Below are positions 1 through 10,798 of a stretch of 64,000 nt of DNA, in pieces. Origin of the DNA: an uncultured bacterium (lineage in GTDB: Bacteria; Cyanobacteriota; Vampirovibrionia; Gastranaerophilales; Gastranaerophilaceae); NCBI GenBank assembly GCA_949035555.1, contig CAROLD010000002.1, forward strand, positions 124,001 to 188,000. The letters are read 5' to 3'. A program made the translations under genes and the position numbers. Position 1 is the first letter of the stretch; each line of letters begins with the position of its first letter. The notes under the pieces are model-generated. The model was not told where the DNA came from. It saw only the letters and a program-made list of their open reading frames with translations, and ran no database searches.

Positions 1-500
1 ATACCTGTAAACGGTTCATCAAGAAGAATAAAATCAGGACTTGCAGCAAGGGCTCTTGCAAGTTCAACCCTTCTTCTTTCTCCGCCTGAAAGGGATACCG
101 CCGCGTAAGAACGAAGTCTTGTCACACCGAATTCTGACAATAATTCTTCAAGCTTCTTTTTCTTTTCGCATTCGGTTAATTTATCATTCATTTGAAGAAC
201 AAGCCTGATATTTTCTTCAACAGTCAGACTTCTGAAAATCGAAGCTTCTTGCGGAAGGTAACCGATACCTGACTTGGCTCTAACGTGCATAGGCCAGGAA
301 GAAATTTCTTTTCCATCAAGAGTGATGCTTCCTTTGTTCGGCTTAACAAGACCGACAACCATATAAAAAGTTGTGGTTTTACCGGCACCGTTCGGACCCA
401 GCAAACAGACAACTTCTCCTTTATTAATATTGAACGAAACATCGTTTACAACGCTTCTATCGCCGTATATTTTAACAAGATTTTTTGCCTCAATTCTCAT
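1..500 (-). CDS. lptB: LPS export ABC transporter ATP-binding protein LptB (3' end outside window)
   Basis: ATPase of the LptBFGC machine that extracts lipopolysaccharide from the inner membrane, on the cytoplasmic face. I translated the minus strand from the ATG at 500, which is preceded by a good GAGGGG ribosome site; about 166 residues are in the window. Seen directly: Walker [10 protein letters not shown] at residues 35-43, Q-loop [11 protein letters not shown] signature LSGGERRR near residue 137, and Walker B FILLDEPF near the edge. The order and spacing are those of LptB rather than a generic importer ATPase, and [10 protein letters not shown] is characteristic of the family. The C-terminal third is missing only because the window starts here. 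Its presence implies an outer membrane with LPS. Confidence 0.9.
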   Translation of the reverse strand, partial: MRIEAKNLVKIYGDRSVVNDVSFNINKGEVVCLLGPNGAGKTTTFYMVVGLVKPNKGSITLDGKEISSWPMHVRAKSGIGYLPQEASIFRSLTVEENIRLVLQMNDKLTECEKKKKLEELLSEFGVTRLRSYAAVSLSGGERRRVELARALAASPDFILLDEPFTG

Positions 501-585
501 CTTATCCCCTCATAATTCTTGCTAACATTTTACTTAAAAAAAACACATAATGCAAATAAGCTTGTTGAAAGTTTACACAAAAAGG

Positions 586-617
586 AAATGGGGCGTCAAT
601 AAATTGCCGCCCCATTT
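586..617 (-). terminator. Intrinsic terminator-like hairpin
   Basis: AAATGGGGCG and CGCCCCATTT form a 10-bp stem around a 12-nt loop, just after the stop codon of the frameshifted gene at 624-1153. On the minus strand a T-rich stretch follows after two C residues. It separates that gene from lptB. Confidence 0.6.
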
Positions 618-623
618 TTAAGC

Positions 624-1153
624 TTAAGAATTATGAGAAGCACCACAGGTTCTATAATATGAAGAAACCTCGACACCATCATTTCTGGTATATCCGCTTA
701 CCTGATAAGTTCCGGCACAACCTGAGCCTGAATACGAAAAACTATTGTTCGGACGCGGGGCATTTACAACAGCATTATTGCGTAACCTGTCATTTATCGC
801 ATCTTCACATATACTATATAATTCACTCGGAATATCGCCAATTTCATAAGATTTTAATATACCTAATCCGTATTTGTTTTTCCAATTTGGATTTTACCCG
901 CAACCATTGCAACATTCGTACCGATATCTTTCGCATTCTTAAAATCAGTACCGAAAAATGATACAATATATTCATCACCTTTTTTGTATAATATTGCCTT
1001 ACAGTTAGTCTTGTCGCGATATCTCTCCAACACTTCATAGTTGTTTTTCTGTGTTTGTGTTGCATTAGAAGCCTGCTTAAAAGTTTTACTTGCATTGTTA
1101 CATAATTCTAAATAGTCTTGTGCTTTTTCAAAATTCACAAATGTTTTTCTCAT
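624..1153 (-). pseudogene. Hypothetical protein gene split by an apparent frameshift
   Basis: No family recognised. The start is the ATG at 1153, placed 10 nt after an AAAGGA ribosome site; an in-frame ATG at 1171 has none. The first frame runs about 96 codons and stops at 863. A second frame, offset by -1, continues with protein-like sequence (KYGLGILKSYEIGD and so on) to a stop at 624-626, giving roughly 175 residues in total. Restoring one A in the CCAAATT stretch near 884-890 joins the two frames smoothly. The N-terminal part contains YIVSFFGTDFKNAKD, faintly like the FRGTD region of class 3 lipases, but that is too weak to name a function. It could be a pseudogene, a sequencing error or a phase-variable gene. 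Confidence 0.6.
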
Positions 1154-1248
1154 AAAAAATTTTCCTTTCATAATTTTTTGTAACTTAATACTGTACAGCT
1201 TATATAAGCTGTACCTTTTTTTGGATAAAAGGAATTATTTATGTATAT

Positions 1249-1839
1249 TTATTTTCCGCTAGTGTAATTCCCGCGATAGACATCCGCCGCAAAGTGCTTT
1301 TTGGTGAAACTATATGAGTGAGACTCAATAACAGTTTCATATACAGGTTTTCTAAACCGATGGTTCCAATGACGAAAATGGAAACAAACACTAATATTCT
1401 CGCCAAAGTCCTCCGGAAACGGTTTTGCAGGATTATTTACAAGCATATCTTTTATATACTGTTCATATTTGCGCGACAAACTCGTTAATCTCGCATAATA
1501 AATCATATGAAATGGCCAAAACGGATCTCCATGAGAGGCCCTTTCTGAATAATTTGAGATATCTTCAGTAAGACGGATTGAACCGTCTGGCTGTATATAA
1601 AACCATATACTTATATACAAGTCCATTTGTTTTTGCGGGAAGTTTTTTTCGGGAGTAAAAATCTTTTCTATTTGCTCTGCATAATCTTTCAAATATTGCT
1701 CATATACAGTTAACTCTTGTTTTGTCATCAAGTCTTCAGGATACAATTTCTCTTCTTCTGCAAAACAAGGGGCTAAACCTGCCATTATCATTAGTGCAGA
1801 TATAATTATTAGAGATTTTAACTTTTTCAAAATACACAT
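1249..1839 (-). CDS. Secreted protein of unknown function, possible TonB-C-like fold
   Basis: A 196-residue protein with a clear signal peptide (basic MCILKKLKS, hydrophobic core to about residue 26, cleavage after CFA). The start is supported by GAGGAG 6 nt upstream. The mature part holds a charged helix, then a strand ending IQPDGSIRL, a helical region, and NPAKPFPEDFGENISVCFHF. The alternation of a strand with IxPDGxI, a helix and PFP...G..I.V.F.F resembles the TonB C-terminal fold. This is a resemblance by eye, not a family assignment. The last 25 residues are aromatic and basic. It probably lies in the periplasm. It is monocistronic. Confidence 0.55.
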   Translation of the reverse strand: MCILKKLKSLIIISALMIMAGLAPCFAEEEKLYPEDLMTKQELTVYEQYLKDYAEQIEKIFTPEKNFPQKQMDLYISIWFYIQPDGSIRLTEDISNYSERASHGDPFWPFHMIYYARLTSLSRKYEQYIKDMLVNNPAKPFPEDFGENISVCFHFRHWNHRFRKPVYETVIESHSYSFTKKHFAADVYRGNYTSGK

Positions 1840-1988
1840 TCTTAACTCCTCGTACGAGTTATTTTCCAGCCTGGAATACCGAAAAATAGGATAGCAAGCT
1901 TATTTTAGCAAATTGAACTCGTTATTGTCAACCAGCCATCTGACCGTAAATTCCGAGTTTACAAACGTAACAATATAATCCGACATGT

Positions 1989-2017
1989 TTGACATGATTT
2001 TTTGGTTACTTTACTAT
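1989..2017 (+). promoter_or_regulatory. Strong sigma-70-type promoter
   Basis: TTGACA (1989-1994), a 17-nt spacer and TACTAT (2012-2017). The predicted transcript start is near 2024, directly in front of an AGAGGAA ribosome site. It is the best promoter for the three-gene unit 2167-4858. Confidence 0.7.
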
Positions 2018-2024
2018 CAAATTA

Positions 2025-2166
2025 AGAGGAAATGAAGTGAATATCTTCAACTGCAGCCGCAGCCGTAAAAGTCGGAACACTCAAAGAAAACACTGAAACC
2101 TGCGGTCTGACGGGTTCGGGATATAATTTCTTTTGTAGTGTCCTCTAATAGCTAGAGGATTTTTTA
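2025..2166 (+). promoter_or_regulatory. Transcribed leader with aborted short ORF and RBS-sequestering terminator
   Basis: After the promoter come AGAGGAA and an ATG at 2032. That frame reads ATG AAG TGA and then stays open for about 35 further codons, up to a TAA at 2146-2148, including TETCGLTGSGYNFFC. Then TCCTCTA (2141-2147) pairs with TAGAGGA (2153-2159) around a 5-nt loop, followed by TTTTTT (2160-2165) and the ATG of the next gene at 2167. The GAGGA in the 3' arm is the only ribosome site for that gene. The hairpin can therefore act as a terminator, as an RBS lock, or as both. The rest of the 1840-2166 gap shows nothing else. Confidence 0.45.
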
Positions 2167-2883
2167 ATGTCATTAGGTGCAACAGCAGTACGAACCCATA
2201 CACAAAAAGCAGGAACTTGTCCGCACGGCTTGCCGCTGGGGGCTTGTCCAATCTGTAACGGAATGGCAGGAGGAAATTCTACCACAAAACGTGATGTTCC
2301 GCGAAATGTCGGGGAGATGTCTTACAATCAGTGCGCCGCAATAGGCGCAATGCTCAGAGCTCAAAAACTCGCACGACAACAAGCCCAACAAGCTCAGCAA
2401 AATCACCTTCAGGCAATCGCAGAATTCCAAAAATCTATCTCTAATGCACACCAAAGGATTATGGAACTTGCATCTAATATCTCAAAAACCATGCCTGCAA
2501 TAGTTGCTAAACCTGTTAATTTTGTTCTTACTCAAATAGTTGGAAGAGTTTTAACTCTGGTTCAGAATATTCCAAATATAATCGCGAATATTTCACAGGC
2601 AATTTCTCAAAAATTTGCAGACATTTCAGACAAATTAACCGCCATTTACGGCGAACTTAAAGCCGCTGTCGGCGAAAAAATTTCTAAATTTATGGCTGAT
2701 GCCAAGAAAAAACTAAAATCTCTCTTCTTCGTCTTTGGGACTAAGGAAACCGATGACGAGGACAAAAAAGTGGAAGAAGCAAAAAGAACTTTTGAACTGA
2801 AAACTTTTATCCACAAACTTTATGAAAAAATAAAAAACCAAGACGAAAAGGAAACTGAAAAGGATGAACGTAGTACCGTTTAA
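2167..2883 (+). CDS. Hypothetical protein with N-terminal Cys/His cluster
   Basis: A 238-residue protein of no family I recognise. The N-terminus carries CPHGLPLGACPIC (residues 18-30), a compact C-x-H...C-x-x-C arrangement that could bind zinc. Residues 60-85 are rich in Q, A and R (LARQQAQQAQQ), typical of a coiled coil. A hydrophobic or amphipathic stretch follows around residues 110-155 (VGRVLTLVQNIPNIIANI), which may insert in or lie on a membrane. The C-terminus is strongly charged. First gene of a three-gene unit: it overlaps the next gene by 20 nt. The only ribosome site is buried in a hairpin (see the leader). A lineage-specific protein is likely. Confidence 0.6.
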   Translation: MSLGATAVRTHTQKAGTCPHGLPLGACPICNGMAGGNSTTKRDVPRNVGEMSYNQCAAIGAMLRAQKLARQQAQQAQQNHLQAIAEFQKSISNAHQRIMELASNISKTMPAIVAKPVNFVLTQIVGRVLTLVQNIPNIIANISQAISQKFADISDKLTAIYGELKAAVGEKISKFMADAKKKLKSLFFVFGTKETDDEDKKVEEAKRTFELKTFIHKLYEKIKNQDEKETEKDERSTV

Positions 2884-4363
2884 TGACGGCGAATTAATCA
2901 GACAGCAGAGAAATCTCACAAATTCTCAGCGCAGAAATATGCAGACAACGCGAGAAGGAGTTCTTGTTAACAACCTGATAAAAGACAGGGAAGTAAATCT
3001 TAACGACACAAAAGATTCGTATCTGATTTCTGAACAGGTTGATTTACCGTCAGAGTTATACAAAGATAACAAAATTATTGACAAAAAACTTGTTCCGCTG
3101 AGTGCGATTGCTCTCGGGGTAATGTCTTCCGTTGCGGTTGTTACAGAATTTGTCAAACGCAGTGCTGAAATTGCAAAAGATTTGCCAAAAGAAAAATGGC
3201 TTCCTGCGGTTACCAGAAACGTACAGTTGAGTAAAGAAATGCATCAACTCGTTTATCAGTACGTTCAAAACCCTAACAGAAAAACTTTTATCGCAGGTGC
3301 AGGAGTTCTTACACTTTCGGCAATGGCTTTCATGGGAAAAACTTTCTTTGACGGGTACAAAGACATATGGGTTAAGCGAAAAGAAGCTAATATTCAAAAA
3401 AACTTGCAAGAGAATTTAATTCAAGTAGAGACACAATCTTTCTCCGGTAAAATCCAAATTATAAGGAGCATGCTCTCAAAATACGCACATGATTTTGAAA
3501 AATATATCACTCCCGAAGATCAAAAAATTCTGCCGAACTTCGGAAAAAACAGATTTTCAACTCTATCTTTTACTTCTGATAAAAGAGAAAAAGAAAGAAA
3601 ACCTTCAAATCTTGGAAATATTTTACTTGGATTAGGAACTTTTGCAGGAATTGCCGGACTGGGATTTTATGCACTGAAAAACCTCTCAAAAAGCAAAGTA
3701 GCGTTGCAGGAAGGTATTGAGAATACCAAAACTCTGATTAAACAATTTGTTGCATCCTCCCAACAAACCACAAAAGAAACAGACAAAGAACTTCTTGAAC
3801 ATATGTTTCTGTCAATTGATGACGGCGCAAAAGATTTGGAACTGTTTATTCGTGAACAGATTAACGCTCTAAAATGGGAAAAAGAAGATAAAAATACATT
3901 TTTAAACAAAATGCTCTTAAAACTAAAAACTTCCACCACAAAAGCCAATCCAAACTACGCAGGTGACGGAACTCCGCGCCCTGCCTTCAATTCGTTTGTT
4001 GAAGATTACCGCGCATTTTTTTACAACTGGCTGCTTGATACAAGCAATCCGCAGTTCAAACAGTTATTTTTTGGAATTACGGGTCTGACTGCCGCAAGCT
4101 ACGGCGGAAAACTTGCAGGGGATGCAGTGAAAGAAGTTCAGGTCAAAAAGATTAATGCACAAACAGAACTAGAGCTTCAAAAACGCCTCGTATCAACCGA
4201 ACTTAGAAACTTTAAATCCAAAAAAGACTCCGCAATCCTGCCGCTTGTGGAAGAATTTTACAAACAGGTAGATAGCGGCAAACGTTCAAAAGAAGAACTT
4301 AAAACAATGGCTGAAAATGTTCTGTTTGAAATCAAAAACGGACCGCCATTTGTTTATTCGTAG
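2864..4363 (+). CDS. Large membrane protein of unknown function
   Basis: A 499-residue protein whose start overlaps the upstream gene by 20 nt, so the two are probably translationally coupled. Four hydrophobic segments stand out: VPLSAIALGVMSSVAVV near residue 75, AGAGVLTLSAMAFMG near 145, ILLGLGTFAGIAGLGFYAL near 255, and FFGITGLTAASYGG near 400. Between them lie long lysine- and glutamate-rich helical regions. No catalytic motif is visible. The layout (cysteine-cluster partner, then a multi-span protein, then a small repeat-like protein) suggests a membrane-associated assembly, but the function is unknown. Confidence 0.6.
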   Translation: MNVVPFNDGELIRQQRNLTNSQRRNMQTTREGVLVNNLIKDREVNLNDTKDSYLISEQVDLPSELYKDNKIIDKKLVPLSAIALGVMSSVAVVTEFVKRSAEIAKDLPKEKWLPAVTRNVQLSKEMHQLVYQYVQNPNRKTFIAGAGVLTLSAMAFMGKTFFDGYKDIWVKRKEANIQKNLQENLIQVETQSFSGKIQIIRSMLSKYAHDFEKYITPEDQKILPNFGKNRFSTLSFTSDKREKERKPSNLGNILLGLGTFAGIAGLGFYALKNLSKSKVALQEGIENTKTLIKQFVASSQQTTKETDKELLEHMFLSIDDGAKDLELFIREQINALKWEKEDKNTFLNKMLLKLKTSTTKANPNYAGDGTPRPAFNSFVEDYRAFFYNWLLDTSNPQFKQLFFGITGLTAASYGGKLAGDAVKEVQVKKINAQTELELQKRLVSTELRNFKSKKDSAILPLVEEFYKQVDSGKRSKEELKTMAENVLFEIKNGPPFVYS

Positions 4364-4390
4364 TAGTATAGGGTAAATTTTGGAGAAAAC

Positions 4391-4858
4391 ATGCCTGTAC
4401 AAGCCATAAATAATTACAATCAATATATCTGCAATTCCTGCAATTTGCCGAATCAGGGAAGAAATTACTGTGTCTTTGACAAAAATGAAGTTGATTATTT
4501 TGTAAAACAAAAAGAAAATTCTCTGCCATATTTGACCGACATTCTTCAACACTCAAATAATGAACCTCAAATCGTTGAAACACTTTATATAATGGACAGA
4601 ATGCTTGATGAAGGTACTAAGGGAATAGATAAATTATATCCTGTTTTTTCAAGATTTAATCAAACACAATCTCCGAATATTCAAGCATTTTTAGCAGGAA
4701 TTTACCGTAAAATTCAAGTTCCTGATGCATTTGGACCATTAGTCAAAATGCTTATACAAAATTCGCAAAAACCCGCAGATTTAAACCAACCGTTTGACCC
4801 GAATGAAGAAATTGGCGGTGCAATTTTAAGTTATTTATCCGACAGATTTAGAGGGTAA
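4391..4858 (+). CDS. Hypothetical helical protein, third gene of the unit
   Basis: A 155-residue protein, 27 nt after the membrane protein gene, with a GGAG ribosome site 7 nt before the ATG. Near the N-terminus is CNSCNLPNQGRNYC, a second small cysteine cluster, matching the cysteine cluster in the first gene of the unit. The remainder is predicted mostly helical (SLPYLTDILQHSNNEPQIV, DAFGPLVKMLIQNSQ), reminiscent of one or two HEAT-like helical pairs. No signal peptide and no enzyme motif. It is probably co-transcribed with 2167 and 2864. Confidence 0.55.
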   Translation: MPVQAINNYNQYICNSCNLPNQGRNYCVFDKNEVDYFVKQKENSLPYLTDILQHSNNEPQIVETLYIMDRMLDEGTKGIDKLYPVFSRFNQTQSPNIQAFLAGIYRKIQVPDAFGPLVKMLIQNSQKPADLNQPFDPNEEIGGAILSYLSDRFRG

Positions 4859-4892
4859 GATTAAGGTCACCTCTGGCGCAAATTCGGTTCAA

Positions 4893-5612
4893 TCAGTATT
4901 TCATTTGCCAGCTGTTTTCGATAACAGAATTTAAACAGCCGCAAGAATATTCCGCTAAACTAGTCGTTTTCTTTCCGCATTGGCTTGAAGGACAGCCCAT
5001 ACTTTTTAAATTACCGCCGGTAGCATAATCTCTCACAGAACCGTCAGGCATCAAATCTATAGAGAAGAAATCTCTTCCTGCAACATTCGGTTCTTTTTCT
5101 CCGTTTACATCTATATAATACGTAGGACAACCATTTGTATGGTTATAGCCGCCACAGATAGTTATACCGTTTGTATTTTGGATACAATAACCAATATTGG
5201 TTGTTTTTGCAGATGAGTTATATTGAATTGATTTATCCTCAGCAATTTTCGGGTTGAGATGAGTATATTTGTCGGGCAAACAATAATTATCTGGCGACGC
5301 AGATTTAGGACCGCAGCCGCGTTTCATTACTTTAAAATAATTGTTTAAAAAGTAACATGCACCTTTAGATTTTTTAGGATCCGCATTACAAGAACTAATA
5401 TCGGCTAATGTTGTTTCATAAAGAGAATTCGTCATCTCTTCCTGCATAATAGATAAATTAGCGTCGTTTATTTGAGAAACAGTTTTTTGCAAGGATGTTA
5501 CATAAATCTTTTGTTTATAATTCTTCATCACAGCCGGTACTGTCAAAATTGAAATAACACCAACAATCCCCATTGTGATTATAACTTCTGATAATGTAAA
5601 CGCTTTTTTCAT
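4893..5612 (-). CDS. Type II/IV pseudopilin with class III signal
   Basis: 239 residues from the ATG at 5612; a TTG three codons upstream is also open. The N-terminus MKKAFTLSEVIITMGIVGV is a textbook prepilin leader: short, basic, cleavage just before F-T-L, glutamate five residues into the mature chain, then a hydrophobic helix. The prepilin peptidase PilD would process it. The globular part is rich in paired cysteines (YSCGC, CPSSQCGK, CGGYNHTNGCP), as in many secreted minor pilins. It contains DLMPDGSVRDYA, a short motif shared with the other pseudopilin here (VYADGRIRIDA). No pilus assembly genes are nearby, so it is an isolated pilin or secretion-system component. Confidence 0.8.
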   Translation of the reverse strand: MKKAFTLSEVIITMGIVGVISILTVPAVMKNYKQKIYVTSLQKTVSQINDANLSIMQEEMTNSLYETTLADISSCNADPKKSKGACYFLNNYFKVMKRGCGPKSASPDNYCLPDKYTHLNPKIAEDKSIQYNSSAKTTNIGYCIQNTNGITICGGYNHTNGCPTYYIDVNGEKEPNVAGRDFFSIDLMPDGSVRDYATGGNLKSMGCPSSQCGKKTTSLAEYSCGCLNSVIENSWQMKY

Positions 5613-5711
5613 ATCTTCCAAATGCCCCGCTATACGTATTATATATTGATTATACTACTTTTTTCGTATATTTTCAAGTAGGTTATCACCATACGAAGTA
5701 TTTTATAAAAT

Positions 5712-5748
5712 ACAAATGGCGGCGGACATTCTGTCCGCCGCCATTTGT
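5712..5748 (-). terminator. Hairpin terminator downstream of pfp
   Basis: A 17-bp perfect stem, ACAAATGGCGGCGGACA with its complement around a TTC loop, ending about 20 nt after the pfp stop codon. The flanks are AT-rich, so it may also serve the opposite strand. Confidence 0.75.
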
Positions 5749-5767
5749 TAATTTAAAAGTATTGAAC

Positions 5768-7450
5768 TTATACTGAAGCTAATTCTTTACTTCTTTCCAA
5801 TTGAAGAGTAACTGTTGTGATATCACAAACAGAAGATGGTCCAAAGTATTGAACTGCACCAGGGAATAAGTATCTGTCATTCATAGCCCAGTCTTCTCTG
5901 TTGTCTTGTAATTGTTTGAATACAGGACCGTCAAGTTTTACTAGAGCTTTTTGAATAACAGGTTTCATTTCGCCGTGGCGTTTTTCCATGTTCATCATCA
6001 TAGTAAGAGGAACACCGCCTGCAATCCATTGAGAAGCAGGAGCTGTTAAGTTTCTTACTGAGGACAAATATCCGGTCAAACCGTTAGCGATTAATGCATA
6101 AGCATTGTAGCCTAGTGAATAGCAGTAATCAGCGTCAAAGTTTGATGGGAATGCACAACGGCCTTCATAACCGAAGAAGTGAGATTGCGCAGAGAATTTG
6201 CCGTTGAATTTGCCTTGTTGTTTTAATTCGCTTAATCTTGTCGCAATCATTTCACTTAACAATTTTTCAGTTTCGATTTTAGAAACCTGAACATTGCCGT
6301 GCGGGTCTCTGTCAGCAAGAAGCTGAGCTTTAATACTTGCAGGAAGTGAACTGTAGACAGAAGCATTGTTATCGTCCAATCTTTTTTCAACGATTTCGAA
6401 TTTAGCACTCATGCTTGTAGCGGCTAAGAAGCTTGAATCAGTTTCAAGTTCAGCCATTATGTCATTAAGGTTAGAAATCATAGATTTCATTTCAGGAATA
6501 AACTCAATCAAACCTTCAGGAACAACTGCTATACCGAAGTTTTTACCTGCATTTGCACGTCTTGCAATAATGTCTGACATATAGTTAACAATTGAGTCTA
6601 AAGACATTTGTTTTTCTTCAACTTCTTCTGAAATCAAAGTGATGTTCGGTTGAGTTTGAAGAGCAGCTTCTAATGCTACGTGAGAAGCACTTCTTCCCAT
6701 AATTTTAATAAAGTGCCAGTATTTTTTAGCAGAATTAGCATCTCTTTGGATGTTTCCGATAAGTTCTGCATAAGTTTTGGTAGCTGTGTCGAAACCGAAA
6801 GAAATTTCGATTTGTTCGTTTTTCAAGTCACCATCGATAGTTTTAGGACATCCGATAACTTGGATACCTGTATTATTTTTAACAAACCATTCAGCTAACA
6901 ATGCAGCGTTGGTATTAGAGTCGTCACCACCGATGATTACAACAGCAGAAATACCTAATTTTTTACAAACTTCAAGAGAAGATTTAAATTGGTCTTCTGT
7001 TTCCAATTTAGTTCTGCCTGAACCGATAATGTCAAAGCCGCCTGTATTTCTGTATTCATCGATAAATTCATCAGTAAATTCAACATATTTACCGTCGATA
7101 ATACCTGAAGGTCCGCCTAAAAAGCCATATAATTTGCTTTCAGGATTAGCTGTTTTCAAAGCGTCATACAAACCTGCGATAACGTTATGTCCGCCCGGAG
7201 CTTGTCCGCCTGAAAGAATTACACCAACGTTTCTTGCTTCTGAAGTTTTTGATGAAGATGAAGCTTCAAAAGTTACGGTTGGTTTGCCGTAAGTATTTAA
7301 GAATAATTCTTTAATTTGCTCTTGATCTCTAACAGATTGAGTTGCAGAGCCTTCAACCATTTCCAATGAATTAACGCCGTTTTGCAGGCTTGAAGGAAGT
7401 TTTGGCTGATACTTTAATCTTTCGATTTGTAATGGTGAAAGTTTTGTCAT
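5768..7450 (-). CDS. pfp: Diphosphate-fructose-6-phosphate 1-phosphotransferase
   Basis: Reversible phosphorylation of fructose 6-phosphate with pyrophosphate instead of ATP, a glycolytic step in the cytoplasm. The 560-residue length fits the long PPi-PFK class. Seen: GGQAPGG (residues 81-87) for phosphate binding, GGDDS (174-178), where Asp replaces the Gly of ATP-dependent enzymes and marks PPi use, and the catalytic PKTIDGD (202-208). Further on come [16 protein letters not shown] and a C-terminal [12 protein letters not shown] typical of the family. AAAGGAAAA precedes the ATG. It is monocistronic with its own terminator. It implies an energy-sparing, reversible glycolysis, in keeping with the PEP carboxykinase at 45 kb. 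Confidence 0.92.
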   Translation of the reverse strand: MTKLSPLQIERLKYQPKLPSSLQNGVNSLEMVEGSATQSVRDQEQIKELFLNTYGKPTVTFEASSSSKTSEARNVGVILSGGQAPGGHNVIAGLYDALKTANPESKLYGFLGGPSGIIDGKYVEFTDEFIDEYRNTGGFDIIGSGRTKLETEDQFKSSLEVCKKLGISAVVIIGGDDSNTNAALLAEWFVKNNTGIQVIGCPKTIDGDLKNEQIEISFGFDTATKTYAELIGNIQRDANSAKKYWHFIKIMGRSASHVALEAALQTQPNITLISEEVEEKQMSLDSIVNYMSDIIARRANAGKNFGIAVVPEGLIEFIPEMKSMISNLNDIMAELETDSSFLAATSMSAKFEIVEKRLDDNNASVYSSLPASIKAQLLADRDPHGNVQVSKIETEKLLSEMIATRLSELKQQGKFNGKFSAQSHFFGYEGRCAFPSNFDADYCYSLGYNAYALIANGLTGYLSSVRNLTAPASQWIAGGVPLTMMMNMEKRHGEMKPVIQKALVKLDGPVFKQLQDNREDWAMNDRYLFPGAVQYFGPSSVCDITTVTLQLERSKELASV

Positions 7451-7536
7451 TTAATTTTCCTTTCCTTTTGTCACACGTGTTTACATGCAATATATTACTA
7501 CAAAAATATCGGTATTAATAATTTACGTAAACAATT

Positions 7537-7566
7537 TTGTAAACACGGGTACTTTTGTGCTATAAT
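7537..7566 (+). promoter_or_regulatory. gyrB promoter
   Basis: TTGTAA (7537-7542), an 18-nt spacer, and TATAAT (7561-7566) preceded by TGC, giving an extended -10. A GGGGAG ribosome site and the ATG at 7600 follow. Confidence 0.65.
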
Positions 7567-7584
7567 ATTACCAGATTTGAATAG

Positions 7585-10125
<2,541 letters not shown>

Positions 10126-10144
10126 GGGTTGGTAAATATATATA

Positions 10145-10177
10145 CAAAAAAGAGGAGCTTATAGCTCCTCTTTTTTG
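10145..10177. terminator. Bidirectional terminator between gyrB and an HTH gene
   Basis: A 15-bp perfect stem (CAAAAAAGAGGAGCT and complement, loop TAT). A-run on the left and T-run on the right, so it works for both converging genes. Confidence 0.9.
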
Positions 10178-10180
10178 TTA

Positions 10181-10390
10181 TTATTCTGCATCTCTAAAGT
10201 AAAGTTCCATGCCTAAGGCTTCTGCAATGAGCTTCATTTCAGAATACCTAATCATATTAGACCTTAATTTTTTTGATAATAAATCCAAAGAATAATTACG
10301 GTCTCCATGTTCACTTAGATACTTGGCAAGATATGTTAAAGTTAATCCTTTTTTTGCTGCCAACATTTTTACTTCATTTATCGCTTCCAT
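10181..10390 (-). CDS. Small helix-turn-helix regulator
   Basis: A 69-residue single-domain protein: MEAINEVKMLAAKKGLTLTY begins a five-helix XRE-like domain (LAKYLSEH as the turn region, YSLDLLSKKLRSN as the recognition segment, MKLIAEALGMEL at the end). It is probably a DNA-binding repressor. It is divergent from a second HTH gene at 10512 across 121 bp holding repeated TAGAATATT-like boxes. There is no Shine-Dalgarno; TATAAT lies 8 nt before the ATG, so the message is probably leaderless or nearly so. Confidence 0.7.
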   Translation of the reverse strand: MEAINEVKMLAAKKGLTLTYLAKYLSEHGDRNYSLDLLSKKLRSNMIRYSEMKLIAEALGMELYFRDAE

Positions 10391-10511
10391 ATTCTAATAT
10401 TATAATATATTTTCTACAAATCGTAATTATACTCTAATTTTTATTGACAAATATAGAATATTTATGCTAGTATTAGAATATTATTTCTATATTTTTTAAA
10501 AGGAGAACGCA
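10391..10511. promoter_or_regulatory. Divergent promoter/operator region between two HTH genes
   Basis: Plus-strand promoter TTGACA (10444-10449), 18 nt, TAGTAT (10468-10473) with an upstream TGC, then AAAAGGAG and the ATG at 10512. TAGAATATT occurs on either side of the -10 hexamer (about 10454 and 10474), and related TATTCTAATATTATAATAT sits at the minus-strand start. These look like repeated operator half-sites for one or both regulators. Confidence 0.5.
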
Positions 10512-10739
10512 ATGGATGATTTTGAAAAGAGGCTCGTAAACTTTGGTCGATATATAAATTCGCTCCGAGAAACTCGAGGATGGTCTATTTCAGATTTGTC
10601 TGACAAATCAGGTATTCCTCAATCGACTTTGAAACGTATCGAAAAAGGAAATTTAATAAGGCTTAAACTTTCTCATCTTGCTCAGTTAGCATTTGCTTTT
10701 AAACTTAAAATTAGTAAAATTTCTGACGCATTCTATTAA
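10512..10739 (+). CDS. XRE-family transcriptional regulator
   Basis: A 75-residue lambda-repressor-like HTH protein. Canonical features: SISDLSDKSGIPQSTLKRIE (helix-turn-helix with Q and S at the DNA-contacting positions), then a helix LSHLAQLAFAFKLKISKI. AAAAGGAG lies 6 nt before the ATG. The protein is only the DNA-binding domain, as in phage and toxin-antitoxin regulators, but no toxin or phage gene is next to it. It is likely autoregulated through the repeated boxes upstream. Confidence 0.85.
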   Translation: MDDFEKRLVNFGRYINSLRETRGWSISDLSDKSGIPQSTLKRIEKGNLIRLKLSHLAQLAFAFKLKISKISDAFY

Positions 10740-10740
10740 T

Positions 10741-10784
10741 AATAAAAGCGGTCGGAACTTAAATAAGTTCCGACCGCTTTTATT
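10741..10784. terminator. Bidirectional terminator between HTH gene and hpf
   Basis: A 20-bp perfect stem (AATAAAAGCGGTCGGAACTT and complement) with a 4-nt loop, shared by the converging genes at 10512 and 10799. Confidence 0.92.
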
Positions 10785-10798
10785 ATTCTCTTTAAAAA

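Noticed and set aside
659..961. 100-residue plus-strand ORF
   Set aside because: Antisense of the second half of the frameshifted gene at 624-1153; no ribosome site and atypical composition (His/Tyr/Cys-rich).
844..1095. 83-residue minus-strand ORF overlapping the frameshifted gene
   Set aside because: Third frame of the same region; basic, Met/Arg-rich translation without ribosome site.
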